Source of the DNA: Pseudomonadota bacterium | GTDB lineage: Bacteria > Pseudomonadota > Gammaproteobacteria > Burkholderiales > Burkholderiaceae_C | Assembly (NCBI GenBank): GCA_029779845.1 | Contig: JAKOZT010000129.1 | Coordinates: 18,328-82,327, forward strand | Reading direction: 5' to 3' | DNA length: 64,000 bases | Shown here: positions 53,857-61,135 of the stretch, in pieces | Layout of the letters: each line of letters begins with the position of its first letter | How positions within the stretch are numbered: position 1 is the first letter of the stretch | Notes under the pieces: model-generated | What the model was told of the DNA's origin: nothing | What the model saw: the letters and a program-made list of their open reading frames with translations, nothing else | Database searches by the model: none | Translations under genes and position numbers: made by a program

Positions 53857-53910
53857 GTGCTGGCTCCGAGTGACGAGGCCACGGCGCGAACACGGTTCTG
53901 CACCACGTGA

Positions 53911-53930
53911 AGACATGTTTAGACATGCCT
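53911..53930. repeat. direct repeat near attR, possible integrase arm site
   Basis: AGACATGTTT at 53911-53920 is followed directly by AGACATGCCT, a 10-bp period, between the integrase start and attR. Arm-type binding sites of tyrosine integrases lie in this position. Confidence 0.45.
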
Positions 53931-54027
53931 TTCTTGCCCCTGTAGAGCCATTAAGTCGTGTATTTCCCTCGTTGTAAGCGCCCTTGGACCATCTAACTTC
54001 AAATCATGGCACGACGTGCGCGCGCCG

Positions 54028-54036
54028 ATTCGTAAT
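54028..54036. repeat. right attachment core (attR)
   Basis: ATTCGTAAT, identical to 42564-42572, followed by the 3' half of the split tRNA. The preceding bases (GCGCGCGCCG) are element-specific. Confidence 0.85.
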
Positions 54037-54073
54037 GCGAAGGTCGAGGGTTCGACTCCTTTCACCGGCACCA
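54028..54073 (+). pseudogene. 3' half of host tRNA-Thr(CGU)
   Basis: Forty-six bases from the anticodon loop (ATTCGTAATGCG) through the T arm and acceptor strand CACCGGC to CCA. Joined at the 9-bp core to 42534-42572 it makes a 76-nt tRNA with a fully paired acceptor stem. It has no promoter of its own now. Confidence 0.93.
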
Positions 54074-54079
54074 TCTCCT

Positions 54080-54113
54080 CCAGGGCCCGCCAGCGAGCGG
54101 GCCCTGGCTTTTT
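54080..54113 (+). terminator. rho-independent terminator of the original tRNA-Thr gene
   Basis: CCAGGGCCCGC (54080-54090) pairs perfectly with GCGGGCCCTGG (54097-54107), loop CAGCGA, followed by CTTTTT. Confidence 0.88.
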
Positions 54114-54248
54114 GGGGCCGCATGGGCCAGCCCTGGCCGCCCTGCCCACAGGGCGCGCGGCCGTGCAATCATCGGGGCATGCGCCGGCGACGGCGGCCGA
54201 CAGGTCCGGGAGTGGCACAGGTCTGTCGACGTCAACTCGGCATCGGCA

Positions 54249-54656
54249 ATGCAACCCACAGATTCGCAGCCGTCTTCCCCAACGGATGTCCCGGGCCAGG
54301 GGCTCGCCGTGCTGGCCGAGTCGCTGTACCTGGTGAACCTGCTGGTGGCCCCCGGGCTGGCCTTTGCCCTGCTCGCGTGGCTGTGGCTGAAACATCGCCG
54401 CAGCGCGCCGCCACTGGCGCGCAATCACCTGCGCCAGGCGACCGTCGCCAGCGTGGCAGCCGGCGTGCTGATCGCCTGCCTTTCCGGCGCCATCGTGGCA
54501 CTGGGCGGATGGGAATGGCACTGGACCTGGGTCGTCGTGCTGACCTATTTCGTCTGCATCCATGGCGCCCTCGTCATGATGGGGATGTTCGCGCTGGCCA
54601 AGGCCATGGCCGGCCAGGCCTGGCGCTACCCACTCGTCGGACCGCGCGATCCCTAG
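54249..54656 (+). CDS. hypothetical membrane protein
   Basis: A 135-residue protein with three probable helices (LAESLYLVNLLVAPGLAFAL, ATVASVAAGVLIACLSGAIV, WTWVVVLTYFVCIHGALVMM). The loop between the first two contains ARNHLRQAT, which resembles DUF4870-type small membrane proteins. No function can be given. Confidence 0.75.
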   Translation: MQPTDSQPSSPTDVPGQGLAVLAESLYLVNLLVAPGLAFALLAWLWLKHRRSAPPLARNHLRQATVASVAAGVLIACLSGAIVALGGWEWHWTWVVVLTYFVCIHGALVMMGMFALAKAMAGQAWRYPLVGPRDP

Positions 54657-54684
54657 GCGCGCGGCCCGTGCAGGAAGCGGGCAG

Positions 54685-55065
54685 TCAAGCGGTCGCTCGA
54701 GCCGTCACTTCGACCACCGGTTCGAAGCCGCCGAAGATCATGCGTTTGCCGTCGAAGGGCATCGGCGGGTTGCCCGGTGTGGACGGATCCATGCGCGGGT
54801 CTTCCATGAGCTTCTTCATGGCTGCGTCGCGCGTGGCCTTGTCCGGCCATTCGATCCACGAGAAGGCCACCGTCTCTTCGGCCGTGGCCTGGACGGCGCG
54901 GCGGAAGTCGGTGACCTTGCCGTCGGGGACGTCGTCGCCCCAACCCTCGATCACACGGATCGCGCCCAGCTCGATGAATATCGGGTCGAGCTGGCGTGCG
55001 TGCTCGACGAACTTCTGCTTGTTGGCAGTGGGCACCGCGATCACGAAGCCATCGATGTATGACAT
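54685..55065 (-). CDS. DUF1428 domain-containing protein (YbaA-like)
   Basis: A 126-residue protein of DUF1428, a dimeric alpha/beta barrel fold of unknown function. It begins MSYIDGFVIAVPTANKQKF and contains GWGDDVPDGKVTDFRRAVQA, FSWIEWPDKATRDAAM and MPFDGKRMIFGGFEPVV, all typical. The start at 55065 is fixed by this N-terminus. It is convergent with the small membrane protein. Confidence 0.93.
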   Translation of the reverse strand: MSYIDGFVIAVPTANKQKFVEHARQLDPIFIELGAIRVIEGWGDDVPDGKVTDFRRAVQATAEETVAFSWIEWPDKATRDAAMKKLMEDPRMDPSTPGNPPMPFDGKRMIFGGFEPVVEVTARATA

Positions 55066-55191
55066 GTCTTCACTCCTGTTGGGTTGACCGGTCGACGCGC
55101 CCGCTCGAGGGCGCTTCGCATTCCCTCGACGAACGACAGGAAGCTGAATCGACACGGCCTTTGAAGAAGGCCCCCTCTTGCCGCATCCGGT

Positions 55192-56292
55192 TCAAGCGCC
55201 CGGCGAGCCGCCGCCCGCGCCGATGAAGTTGCGGCCCCGCGGCCCGGTCAGCGCCTGCGCGACGAGGCGCTGGGCCTCGGCGGCATCCACGCCGTGCGCT
55301 GCGAAATCGGTCGCGACACCGAGGCCCTCGAGGAAGTCGCGCAGGCGCCGGGGCGCCGCGTCGAGCGGGCCGAGCGCCTGCGCGAGCACGGCGTCGCGGT
55401 CGGCGCGCCGGCCGATCGCGCTTTGCAGCACCATCGGCAGCGTGAACGAACAGGCCAGGCCGTGCGGCAGGCCGTGGCGCAGGCTCAGCTCGTAGGAGAT
55501 CGAATGGGCCAGCGCCGTGCGCGTGTTCGAGAACGCGAGCCCGGCCTTCAGCGCGCCCGTGGCCATGCGCTCGCGCAGCGCGAGTTCGTCCGGGCGCCGC
55601 AGCAGCGCCGGCAGCACCTCGAGGATCTCGTGCACCGCGGCGACCGCGAAGGTGTCCGACACCGGGTTGGCATTCACGTTCCAGATCGACTCGAGCGCGT
55701 GCGACAGCGCATCGAGGCCGCTGTGCAGCGTGGTCGCCGGCGGCAGCGACAACGCCAGCTCGGCATCGACGATGGCGCACGACGGCCAGGTGTGCGCCAG
55801 GTGCAGCGAATGCTTGCGGCCGGCGGCGCGGTCCCAGACCGTCGCCCACGGCGTCACCTCGCTGCCGGTGCCGGCGGTGGTGGGCACGGCGATCAGCGGC
55901 CGCAGTTGCGCCGGCTCGACCTCGCGGCCCGCCGCGAGGGCGCCGGCCAGCACGTCGAAACGGCCGCCGGCGGTGCCCACCATCAGCACCTTGGCGGTGT
56001 CGATCACGCTTCCGCCGCCGACCGCGAGCAGAACCTGGGCGTCGCGGTGGCAGCGCCAGAACGTCTCGTACAGCGTGCCCAGTTCGGCGACGTCGGGGTT
56101 GGGTCGGACCCGCTCGTGCAGGCCCGCAAGGCGATCGCCGAGCAGCCGCTCCAGGCGATCGATCAACCCGAGCGCCCGGGCGCTCGGGGAGGTGACGAGG
56201 AAGACCCGCCGCGCACCGACGACCTCGGGCAGGGACGCCAGCGCGCCCGCCCCGCAGACGATGCGCACGGGGTTGGCGTACTGCGCCGTCAT
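55192..56292 (-). CDS. iron-containing alcohol dehydrogenase
   Basis: A 366-residue group III alcohol dehydrogenase. The nucleotide motif GGGSVIDTAKVLM (about 92-104) and the TAGTGSEVTPWATV motif are clear. Metal ligands are in LDALSHALESIW (Asp and His) and AHSISYELSLRHGLPHGLA (two His). It lies third after xsc and pta, 43 bp from pta, so it probably interconverts an alcohol and an aldehyde in the same pathway, such as isethionate and sulfoacetaldehyde. Family relatives also include phosphonoacetaldehyde reductases, so the substrate is inference. Confidence 0.88.
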   Translation of the reverse strand: MTAQYANPVRIVCGAGALASLPEVVGARRVFLVTSPSARALGLIDRLERLLGDRLAGLHERVRPNPDVAELGTLYETFWRCHRDAQVLLAVGGGSVIDTAKVLMVGTAGGRFDVLAGALAAGREVEPAQLRPLIAVPTTAGTGSEVTPWATVWDRAAGRKHSLHLAHTWPSCAIVDAELALSLPPATTLHSGLDALSHALESIWNVNANPVSDTFAVAAVHEILEVLPALLRRPDELALRERMATGALKAGLAFSNTRTALAHSISYELSLRHGLPHGLACSFTLPMVLQSAIGRRADRDAVLAQALGPLDAAPRRLRDFLEGLGVATDFAAHGVDAAEAQRLVAQALTGPRGRNFIGAGGGSPGA

Positions 56293-56335
56293 CGCGCGCT
56301 CATCGCGCCGAGCGGGGTGGCCGCCGCGGCATCGC

Positions 56336-57307
56336 TCAGCGGCCGTCGCCGTCCGGCATGGCCAGCATGGCGAGCGCGACCGAGGCGATGCGCGAGGCCA
56401 CGGAGTCCGCGCGCGAGGTGATCACCACCGGCACGCGCGCGCCCTGCACGACGCCGGCGCAATCGCCGCCGCCGACGTAGATGAAGCTCTTGTAGAGCAT
56501 GTTGCTGGCGTTCAGGTCGGGCATCAGCAGCAGGTCGGCGTCGCCGGCGACCTGCGAGTCGATCCGCTTGATGCGCGCGGCCTCGGCCGAGAAGGCGTTG
56601 TCGAAGCCGAACGGGCCTTCGACCAGCGCGCCGTGGAAGTGGCCCTCGCGCGCCATCTGCACCAGCGCCTGCGCATCGAGCGTCGCGGGGATCGCGGGGT
56701 TGACCGTCTCCACCGCGGCCACGATGCCGACCTTGGGCCGCGCAATCTCCAGCGCGCGCTGCAGCAGCCGCACGCTGCTGCCGAGGATGTCGCGCTTGGT
56801 CTTCAGGTCCGGCGCGATGTTGACCACGCAGTCGGCCAGCGCCAGCAGCTTCGGGTAGCGCGGCAGGTCGAAGACGAAGGCGTGGCTGATGCGGGTGTCG
56901 GTGCGCAGCCCGGCGTCGCGCCGCACCACCGCCGACATCAGCTCGTCGGTGTGCAGCGAGCCCTTCATCAGCGCGCCCAGCACGCCGTCGCGCGCCAGCG
57001 CGACCGCGCGTGCCGCGGCCTCGGGAGGCGACGCCGGCGTGTCGACGATCTCGAAGCGCCCGGCGTCGACCTGCGCCGCGTCCGCGGCGCGCTCGATCGT
57101 CGCGCGCTCGCCGACCAGCACCGGCCGCGCGATGCCCGCCGCGGCGATGCGCGAGGCCGCCTCCATCGCCAGCGCGTCGCCGGGATGGACGAGGCCGATC
57201 GTCGGCTGCGCAGCGCCCGCGCGCTGGCGCGCGCGCTCGACGAGCGCCGCCAGCCGCGGATGGCTGGCCGGCGGCGCGGCCGGCGCGGGCAGATTGCCCT
57301 GGCTCAC
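56336..57307 (-). CDS. pta: phosphate acetyltransferase
   Basis: A 323-residue short-form phosphotransacetylase that converts acetyl phosphate and CoA to acetyl-CoA. Features are GALMKGSLHTDELMSAV, RISHAFVFDLPRYPKLLALA, NIAPDLKTKRDIL, EGPFGFDNAFS and DLNASNMLYKSFIYVGG. The GTG at 57307 overlaps the xsc stop (GTGA), so the enzyme that uses acetyl phosphate is coupled to the one that makes it. In Xsc pathways this enzyme supplies acetyl-CoA for growth on sulfonates. Confidence 0.94.
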   Translation of the reverse strand: MSQGNLPAPAAPPASHPRLAALVERARQRAGAAQPTIGLVHPGDALAMEAASRIAAAGIARPVLVGERATIERAADAAQVDAGRFEIVDTPASPPEAAARAVALARDGVLGALMKGSLHTDELMSAVVRRDAGLRTDTRISHAFVFDLPRYPKLLALADCVVNIAPDLKTKRDILGSSVRLLQRALEIARPKVGIVAAVETVNPAIPATLDAQALVQMAREGHFHGALVEGPFGFDNAFSAEAARIKRIDSQVAGDADLLLMPDLNASNMLYKSFIYVGGGDCAGVVQGARVPVVITSRADSVASRIASVALAMLAMPDGDGR

Positions 57308-59124
57308 ACGTAGTCCTTGTACTTCTCGATCAGGCGCACCGGCTTGCGCAGCGCATCGCGGCGGAACGGATCGCCGAGCTCGCGGGTGCACATGATCTCG
57401 ATGACGCAGGTCTTGCGCTGGTTCATCTGCAGGTCGATGGCCTTCTTCAGCGCGGCGCCGACATCCTCGAGCCGGTCGACGACGATGCCCTCGGCGCCCA
57501 TCGAGCGCGCGATCCCGGCGAAGCTCGGGCTCTCCAGTTCGCCGGCGACGAAGCGGCGGTTGTAGAAGTCGACCTGGTTCTTCTTCTCGGCGCCCCACTG
57601 GCGGTTGTGGAACACCACCGCGGTGACCGGGATGTCGTGGCGCACCGCCGTCATCACCTCGACCATGCTCATCGCCCAGGCGCCGTCGCCGGCGTAGGCG
57701 ATCGCCGGGCGGTCGGGCGCGGCGACCTTGGCGCCGATGATGGTCGGCAGCGCGTAGCCGCAGTTGCCGAAGCTCATCGGCGCGAAGAAGCTGCGCGGCT
57801 CCTCGAAGCGCAGGTAGCTGTTGGCCACCGAGTTGATGTTGCCGATGTCGGTGGACACCATCACGCGCGGCGGCATCGCCTTCTCCAGCTCGCGCAGCAC
57901 CTGGCGCGGATGCAGGTAGACGCCGCCGTTGAAGGTGCGCTCGCCCTTGGCCTCCTCGATCATGTCCAGGCTGTACGGGTCGCGCTCGTGCGTCCACTCC
58001 GTCAGCTCTTTCTCCCAGGCGTCCTTCTCGGCCTTGATCTTCGCGGCGCGCTCGCCCTTGGTGGCGTCGCAGGAGAGCTGGCGCTGCGCGACCAGGCCGA
58101 GCAGCGCCTCGGCCACCGCCTTCGCGTCGCCGTGGATGCCGACGGTGATCTTCTTGACCAGGCCGAGGTTGGTATGGTCGGCCTCGACCTGGATGATCTT
58201 GGCCTCCTTCGGCCAGTAGTCCAGGCCATGCTGCGGCAGCGTGCCGAACGGGCCCATGCGCGAGCCCAGCGCGATCACCACGTCGGCCTGGCTGATCAGC
58301 TTCATCGCCGCCTTGGAGCCCTGGTAGCCCAGCGGGCCGGCCCACAGCGGGTGGCTCGCCGGGAAGCTGTCGTTGCGCAGGTAGCCGCTGCACACCGGCG
58401 CGCCGAGGCGTTCGGCCAGCGCCTTGCAGGCCTCGACCGCATCGCCCATCACGACGCCGCCGCCGGACAGGATCACCGGGAACTTGGCCGCGGCCAGCAG
58501 GTCGGCCGCCGCGCGCAGGCTCTGCGGGCCGCCCGCGCCGCGCTCGATGCGGATCGGCTTGGGGATCTCGCAGGTGATCTCGCCGTAGAAGTAGTCGCGC
58601 GGGATGTTGAGCTGCGTCGGGCCCATGTCGGAGATCGCGCGGTCGAAGCAGCGGCCGGTGTACTCGGCCATGCGCGACGGGTGCGTGACGTGCCCCTGGT
58701 AGCGCGTGAACTCCTGGAACATCGGCAGCTGCTGCGCCTCCTGAAAGCCGCCCAGGCCCATGCTGTTGGTGCCGGTCTCGGGGGTGATGATCACCACCGG
58801 GCTGTGCGCCCAGTAGGCCGCGGCGATGGAAGTCACGCAGTTGCTGATGCCCGGGCCGTTCTGGCCGATCACCACGCCGTGGCGGCCGCTCACGCGCGCA
58901 TAGCCGTCCGCCATGTGCCCGGCGCCCTGCTCGTGCACGACCGGGATCAGCTGGATGCCCGCCGGCGCGAAGATGTCCATCGCATCCATGAAGGCGGAGC
59001 CCATGATGCCGAACATCGTGTCCACGCCCTGCGCGACGAGCGTCTCGACGAAGGCTTCGGACGGGGTCATCTTCTGCACGCCACCGATGGGCTTGCGGTC
59101 GGAACGGGGGGAAGTCGCGGGCAT
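57304..59124 (-). CDS. xsc: sulfoacetaldehyde acetyltransferase
   Basis: A 606-residue thiamine-diphosphate enzyme that turns sulfoacetaldehyde plus phosphate into sulfite and acetyl phosphate. It matches known Xsc closely: TPSEAFVETLVAQGVDTMFG, VVHEQGAGHMADGYARVSG with catalytic Glu65, IPRDYFYGEITCEIPKP, and the ThDP motif GDGAWAMSMVEVMTAV followed by the Asn in FHNRQWGAEKKNQVDF. The ATG at 59124 is used. It is the first gene of xsc-pta-dehydrogenase and is read from a promoter within the iclR divergent region. No sulfite exporter or taurine enzyme is in the window. Confidence 0.96.
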   Translation of the reverse strand: MPATSPRSDRKPIGGVQKMTPSEAFVETLVAQGVDTMFGIMGSAFMDAMDIFAPAGIQLIPVVHEQGAGHMADGYARVSGRHGVVIGQNGPGISNCVTSIAAAYWAHSPVVIITPETGTNSMGLGGFQEAQQLPMFQEFTRYQGHVTHPSRMAEYTGRCFDRAISDMGPTQLNIPRDYFYGEITCEIPKPIRIERGAGGPQSLRAAADLLAAAKFPVILSGGGVVMGDAVEACKALAERLGAPVCSGYLRNDSFPASHPLWAGPLGYQGSKAAMKLISQADVVIALGSRMGPFGTLPQHGLDYWPKEAKIIQVEADHTNLGLVKKITVGIHGDAKAVAEALLGLVAQRQLSCDATKGERAAKIKAEKDAWEKELTEWTHERDPYSLDMIEEAKGERTFNGGVYLHPRQVLRELEKAMPPRVMVSTDIGNINSVANSYLRFEEPRSFFAPMSFGNCGYALPTIIGAKVAAPDRPAIAYAGDGAWAMSMVEVMTAVRHDIPVTAVVFHNRQWGAEKKNQVDFYNRRFVAGELESPSFAGIARSMGAEGIVVDRLEDVGAALKKAIDLQMNQRKTCVIEIMCTRELGDPFRRDALRKPVRLIEKYKDYV

Positions 59125-59171
59125 GGCAGTCTCCTGTCGGTCGGGTTGTCTGAAAAAACCGGTACGAAATA

Positions 59172-59186
59172 TTCCGAAATCCGGAA
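59172..59186. promoter_or_regulatory. TTCCG-AAATC-CGGAA operator near the xsc transcription start
   Basis: A perfect 5-5-5 inverted repeat. It lies just downstream of the xsc -10 box (59196-59201), where a bound repressor would block transcription. IclR-family operators are GGAA/TTCC-type palindromes. Confidence 0.6.
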
Positions 59187-59195
59187 CACGAACCA

Positions 59196-59224
59196 ACTAT
59201 AGGTGCCACCCGGCACAAGGTCAA
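59196..59224 (-). promoter_or_regulatory. sigma-70 promoter of xsc-pta-dehydrogenase
   Basis: On the minus strand TTGACC (59219-59224) and TATAGT (59196-59201) are separated by exactly 17 bp. This places the transcription start near 59189, about 65 bp before the xsc ATG. Confidence 0.75.
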
Positions 59225-59241
59225 CACTTTTATTGAAAATC

Positions 59242-59282
59242 GGAACGCAGCATTCCTGAAACAGGAATCATGCTAGGATTCC
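59242..59282. promoter_or_regulatory. overlapping GGAA/TTCC inverted repeats upstream of iclR
   Basis: Three nested repeats: GGAA-N7-TTCC (59242-59256), ATTCCTG-AAA-CAGGAAT (59252-59268, a perfect 7-3-7 palindrome) and GGAATC-N7-GATTCC (59264-59282). They end 3 bp before the iclR ATG, so the regulator probably controls its own operon. Confidence 0.65.
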
Positions 59283-59285
59283 CTC

Positions 59286-60149
59286 ATGACACTCGTCCCT
59301 GTTCCGCTCGAGCCCGCCGATGCCACGGCGGACTCGCCGGCGCTGCGCCTGCTGGCGCTGCTCGAAGTGGCAACCGCCCAGGACCGCAGCTTCACGCTGC
59401 AGAGCCTGGCCGAAGAAACAGGCACGCCCAAGCCGACCCTGCACCGCATGCTCCAGCAGCTCGAGAGTGCCGGCTGGCTGCAGCGCGAGGGCGACGGGCG
59501 GCACTACGGAACCGGCGTGCGCCTGCGCCGGCTGGCGGAGCAATTGCTGCTCAACGACAGCGCCCACGGCGCACGCCACGCGGTGCTGCGGCGCCTGGTC
59601 GAGCAGCTCGGCGAGAGCTGCAACCTCACGTCCCTGTCCGGCGGCGAGGTGGTCTACCTGGATCGCGTCGAGACCGCCGCGCCGCTGCGCTTCTACCTGC
59701 ACCCGGGCTCCCGCGTGCCGGCGCACTGCTCGGCCAGCGGCAAGCTCTTTCTGGCCCAGATGCCGCCCGCGCAGCGCCGCCGCCTGCTCGGGCACGCGCC
59801 GCTGGAGGCCTACACCGCGCGCACGCTGACCGACCTGGACGAGCTGGAGGCGGAGCTCCGGCAAGTCCGGCGCGACGGCTTTGCACTGGACAACGAGGAG
59901 TTCCTGCCCGGCCTGCTGTGCGCCGCCGTGCTGGTGCCGGCGTCCGACGGCAGGCGCTCCAACCTGTGCGTCGCCGTCCAGGCGCCGGTGATCCGGCTGA
60001 CCGCCGACAAGGCCCTGCAGCTCGTGCCGGCGCTGCAGCGCGCCGCCGAGGCGCTGGCCGCCATCGAGGACGAGCGCGCGGCGCTCGCCGCCGAGCCCAG
60101 GCGCCCCGGCAGCACCTCGCCCCCCGCCCTTGCAAGGACCGCCACGTGA
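59286..60149 (+). CDS. IclR family transcriptional regulator
   Basis: A 287-residue regulator with an N-terminal winged helix (about 20-80, [39 protein letters not shown]) and a C-terminal effector domain (about 95-265, [50 protein letters not shown]). It is divergent from xsc and surrounded by GGAA/TTCC palindromes, so it most likely senses a sulfonate intermediate and controls both directions. Its stop overlaps the cobS-like start (GTGA). Confidence 0.93.
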   Translation: MTLVPVPLEPADATADSPALRLLALLEVATAQDRSFTLQSLAEETGTPKPTLHRMLQQLESAGWLQREGDGRHYGTGVRLRRLAEQLLLNDSAHGARHAVLRRLVEQLGESCNLTSLSGGEVVYLDRVETAAPLRFYLHPGSRVPAHCSASGKLFLAQMPPAQRRRLLGHAPLEAYTARTLTDLDELEAELRQVRRDGFALDNEEFLPGLLCAAVLVPASDGRRSNLCVAVQAPVIRLTADKALQLVPALQRAAEALAAIEDERAALAAEPRRPGSTSPPALARTAT

Positions 60150-61135
60150 CCGACCTCCAGCAACTGCGACCCGAGCGCGACGTCCCGGTGCGCGAGCTCT
60201 TCGGCATCGACACCGACCTGCACGTACCGGCCTTCGCCGAGCGCGACGCCCACGTGCCCGAGGTCGACCCGGCCTACCGCTTCAACCCCGAGGTGACGCT
60301 GGCGCTGCTCGCCGGCTTCGCGCGCAACCGCCGCGTGCTGGTCCAGGGGCTGCACGGCACCGGCAAGTCGACCCATGTCGAGCAGGTCGCCGCGCGCCTG
60401 AACTGGCCCTGCGTGCGCGTCAACCTCGACGGCCACATCAGCCGGCTCGACCTCGTCGGCCGCGACGCCGTGGTGCTGCGCGACGGCCGGCAGGTCACCG
60501 AGTTCCAGGAGGGCATCGTGCCCTGGGCGCTGCAGCGCCCGAGGGCGCTGATCTTCGACGAATACGACGCCGGCCGGCCCGACGTGATGTTCGTGATCCA
60601 GCGCATCCTCGAGCGAGAGGGCAAGTTCACGCTGACCGACCAGAACCGCGTCATCAGCCCGCACCCGAGCTTCCGGCTGTTCGCCACCGCCAACACCGTC
60701 GGGCTGGGCAACCTCAACGGCCTGTACCACGGCGCGCAGAAGCTCAATCACGCGCAGATCGACCGCTGGAACATCGTCGCCTCGCTGAACTACCTGCCGG
60801 CCGAGGAGGAGAGCGCCATCGTGCTGGCGCGCGTGCCGGGCAAGGCGGCCAGCGCGCGCGGGCGCGAGCACGTGCGGGCGATGGTTGCGGTGGCCGACCT
60901 GACCCGCAAGGGCTTCGCGGCCGGCGACCTGTCGACGCTGATGTCCCCGCGCACCGTGATCACCTGGGCCGAGAACTGCGAGATCTTCCGCGACCCCGAG
61001 GTGGCCTTCCGCATGTCCTTCCTGAACAAGTGCGACGAGGCCGAGCGGCCGATCGTCGCCGAGTACTACCAGCGCTGCTTCGGTCGGGAACTGGCCGAGT
61101 CCTACGCCGGCGCCGACGCGCGCGCCGATGGCTGA
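60146..61135 (+). CDS. cobS: CobS-like AAA+ ATPase
   Basis: A 329-residue AAA+ protein closely resembling the CobS subunit of aerobic cobaltochelatase. Walker A is GLHGTGKS (68-75) and Walker B is [20 protein letters not shown] (about 134-153); the N-terminal [20 protein letters not shown] and the sensor region [20 protein letters not shown] match too. It is translated from a GTG overlapping iclR, and its end overlaps the VWA gene by 8 bp. CobN, the large chelatase subunit, is absent here, so its target may differ from cobalt insertion. Confidence 0.85.
   Translation: MTDLQQLRPERDVPVRELFGIDTDLHVPAFAERDAHVPEVDPAYRFNPEVTLALLAGFARNRRVLVQGLHGTGKSTHVEQVAARLNWPCVRVNLDGHISRLDLVGRDAVVLRDGRQVTEFQEGIVPWALQRPRALIFDEYDAGRPDVMFVIQRILEREGKFTLTDQNRVISPHPSFRLFATANTVGLGNLNGLYHGAQKLNHAQIDRWNIVASLNYLPAEEESAIVLARVPGKAASARGREHVRAMVAVADLTRKGFAAGDLSTLMSPRTVITWAENCEIFRDPEVAFRMSFLNKCDEAERPIVAEYYQRCFGRELAESYAGADARADG

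Larger units (their letters stand above)
42564..54036. mobile_element. integrated satellite-like element of about 11.5 kb in tRNA-Thr
   Basis: The element is bounded by the 9-bp core ATTCGTAAT at 42564-42572 and 54028-54036, in the anticodon loop of tRNA-Thr. It encodes a tyrosine integrase at its right end, an AlpA-like HTH protein, a primase-polymerase/helicase, a TerS-like protein, an HNH protein, a putative restriction-modification pair, small orphan genes and a full tRNA-Thr. No capsid, portal, tail, large terminase or lysis gene is seen. GC content is lower than in the host, most clearly across 42.8-44.9 kb. Size and content fit a phage-inducible satellite. Confidence 0.85.

Noticed and set aside
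42564..54036. Element considered as a decayed full prophage
   Set aside because: Its integrase and replication genes look intact and the gene order is compact, yet all structural and lysis genes are absent. A satellite explains this better.
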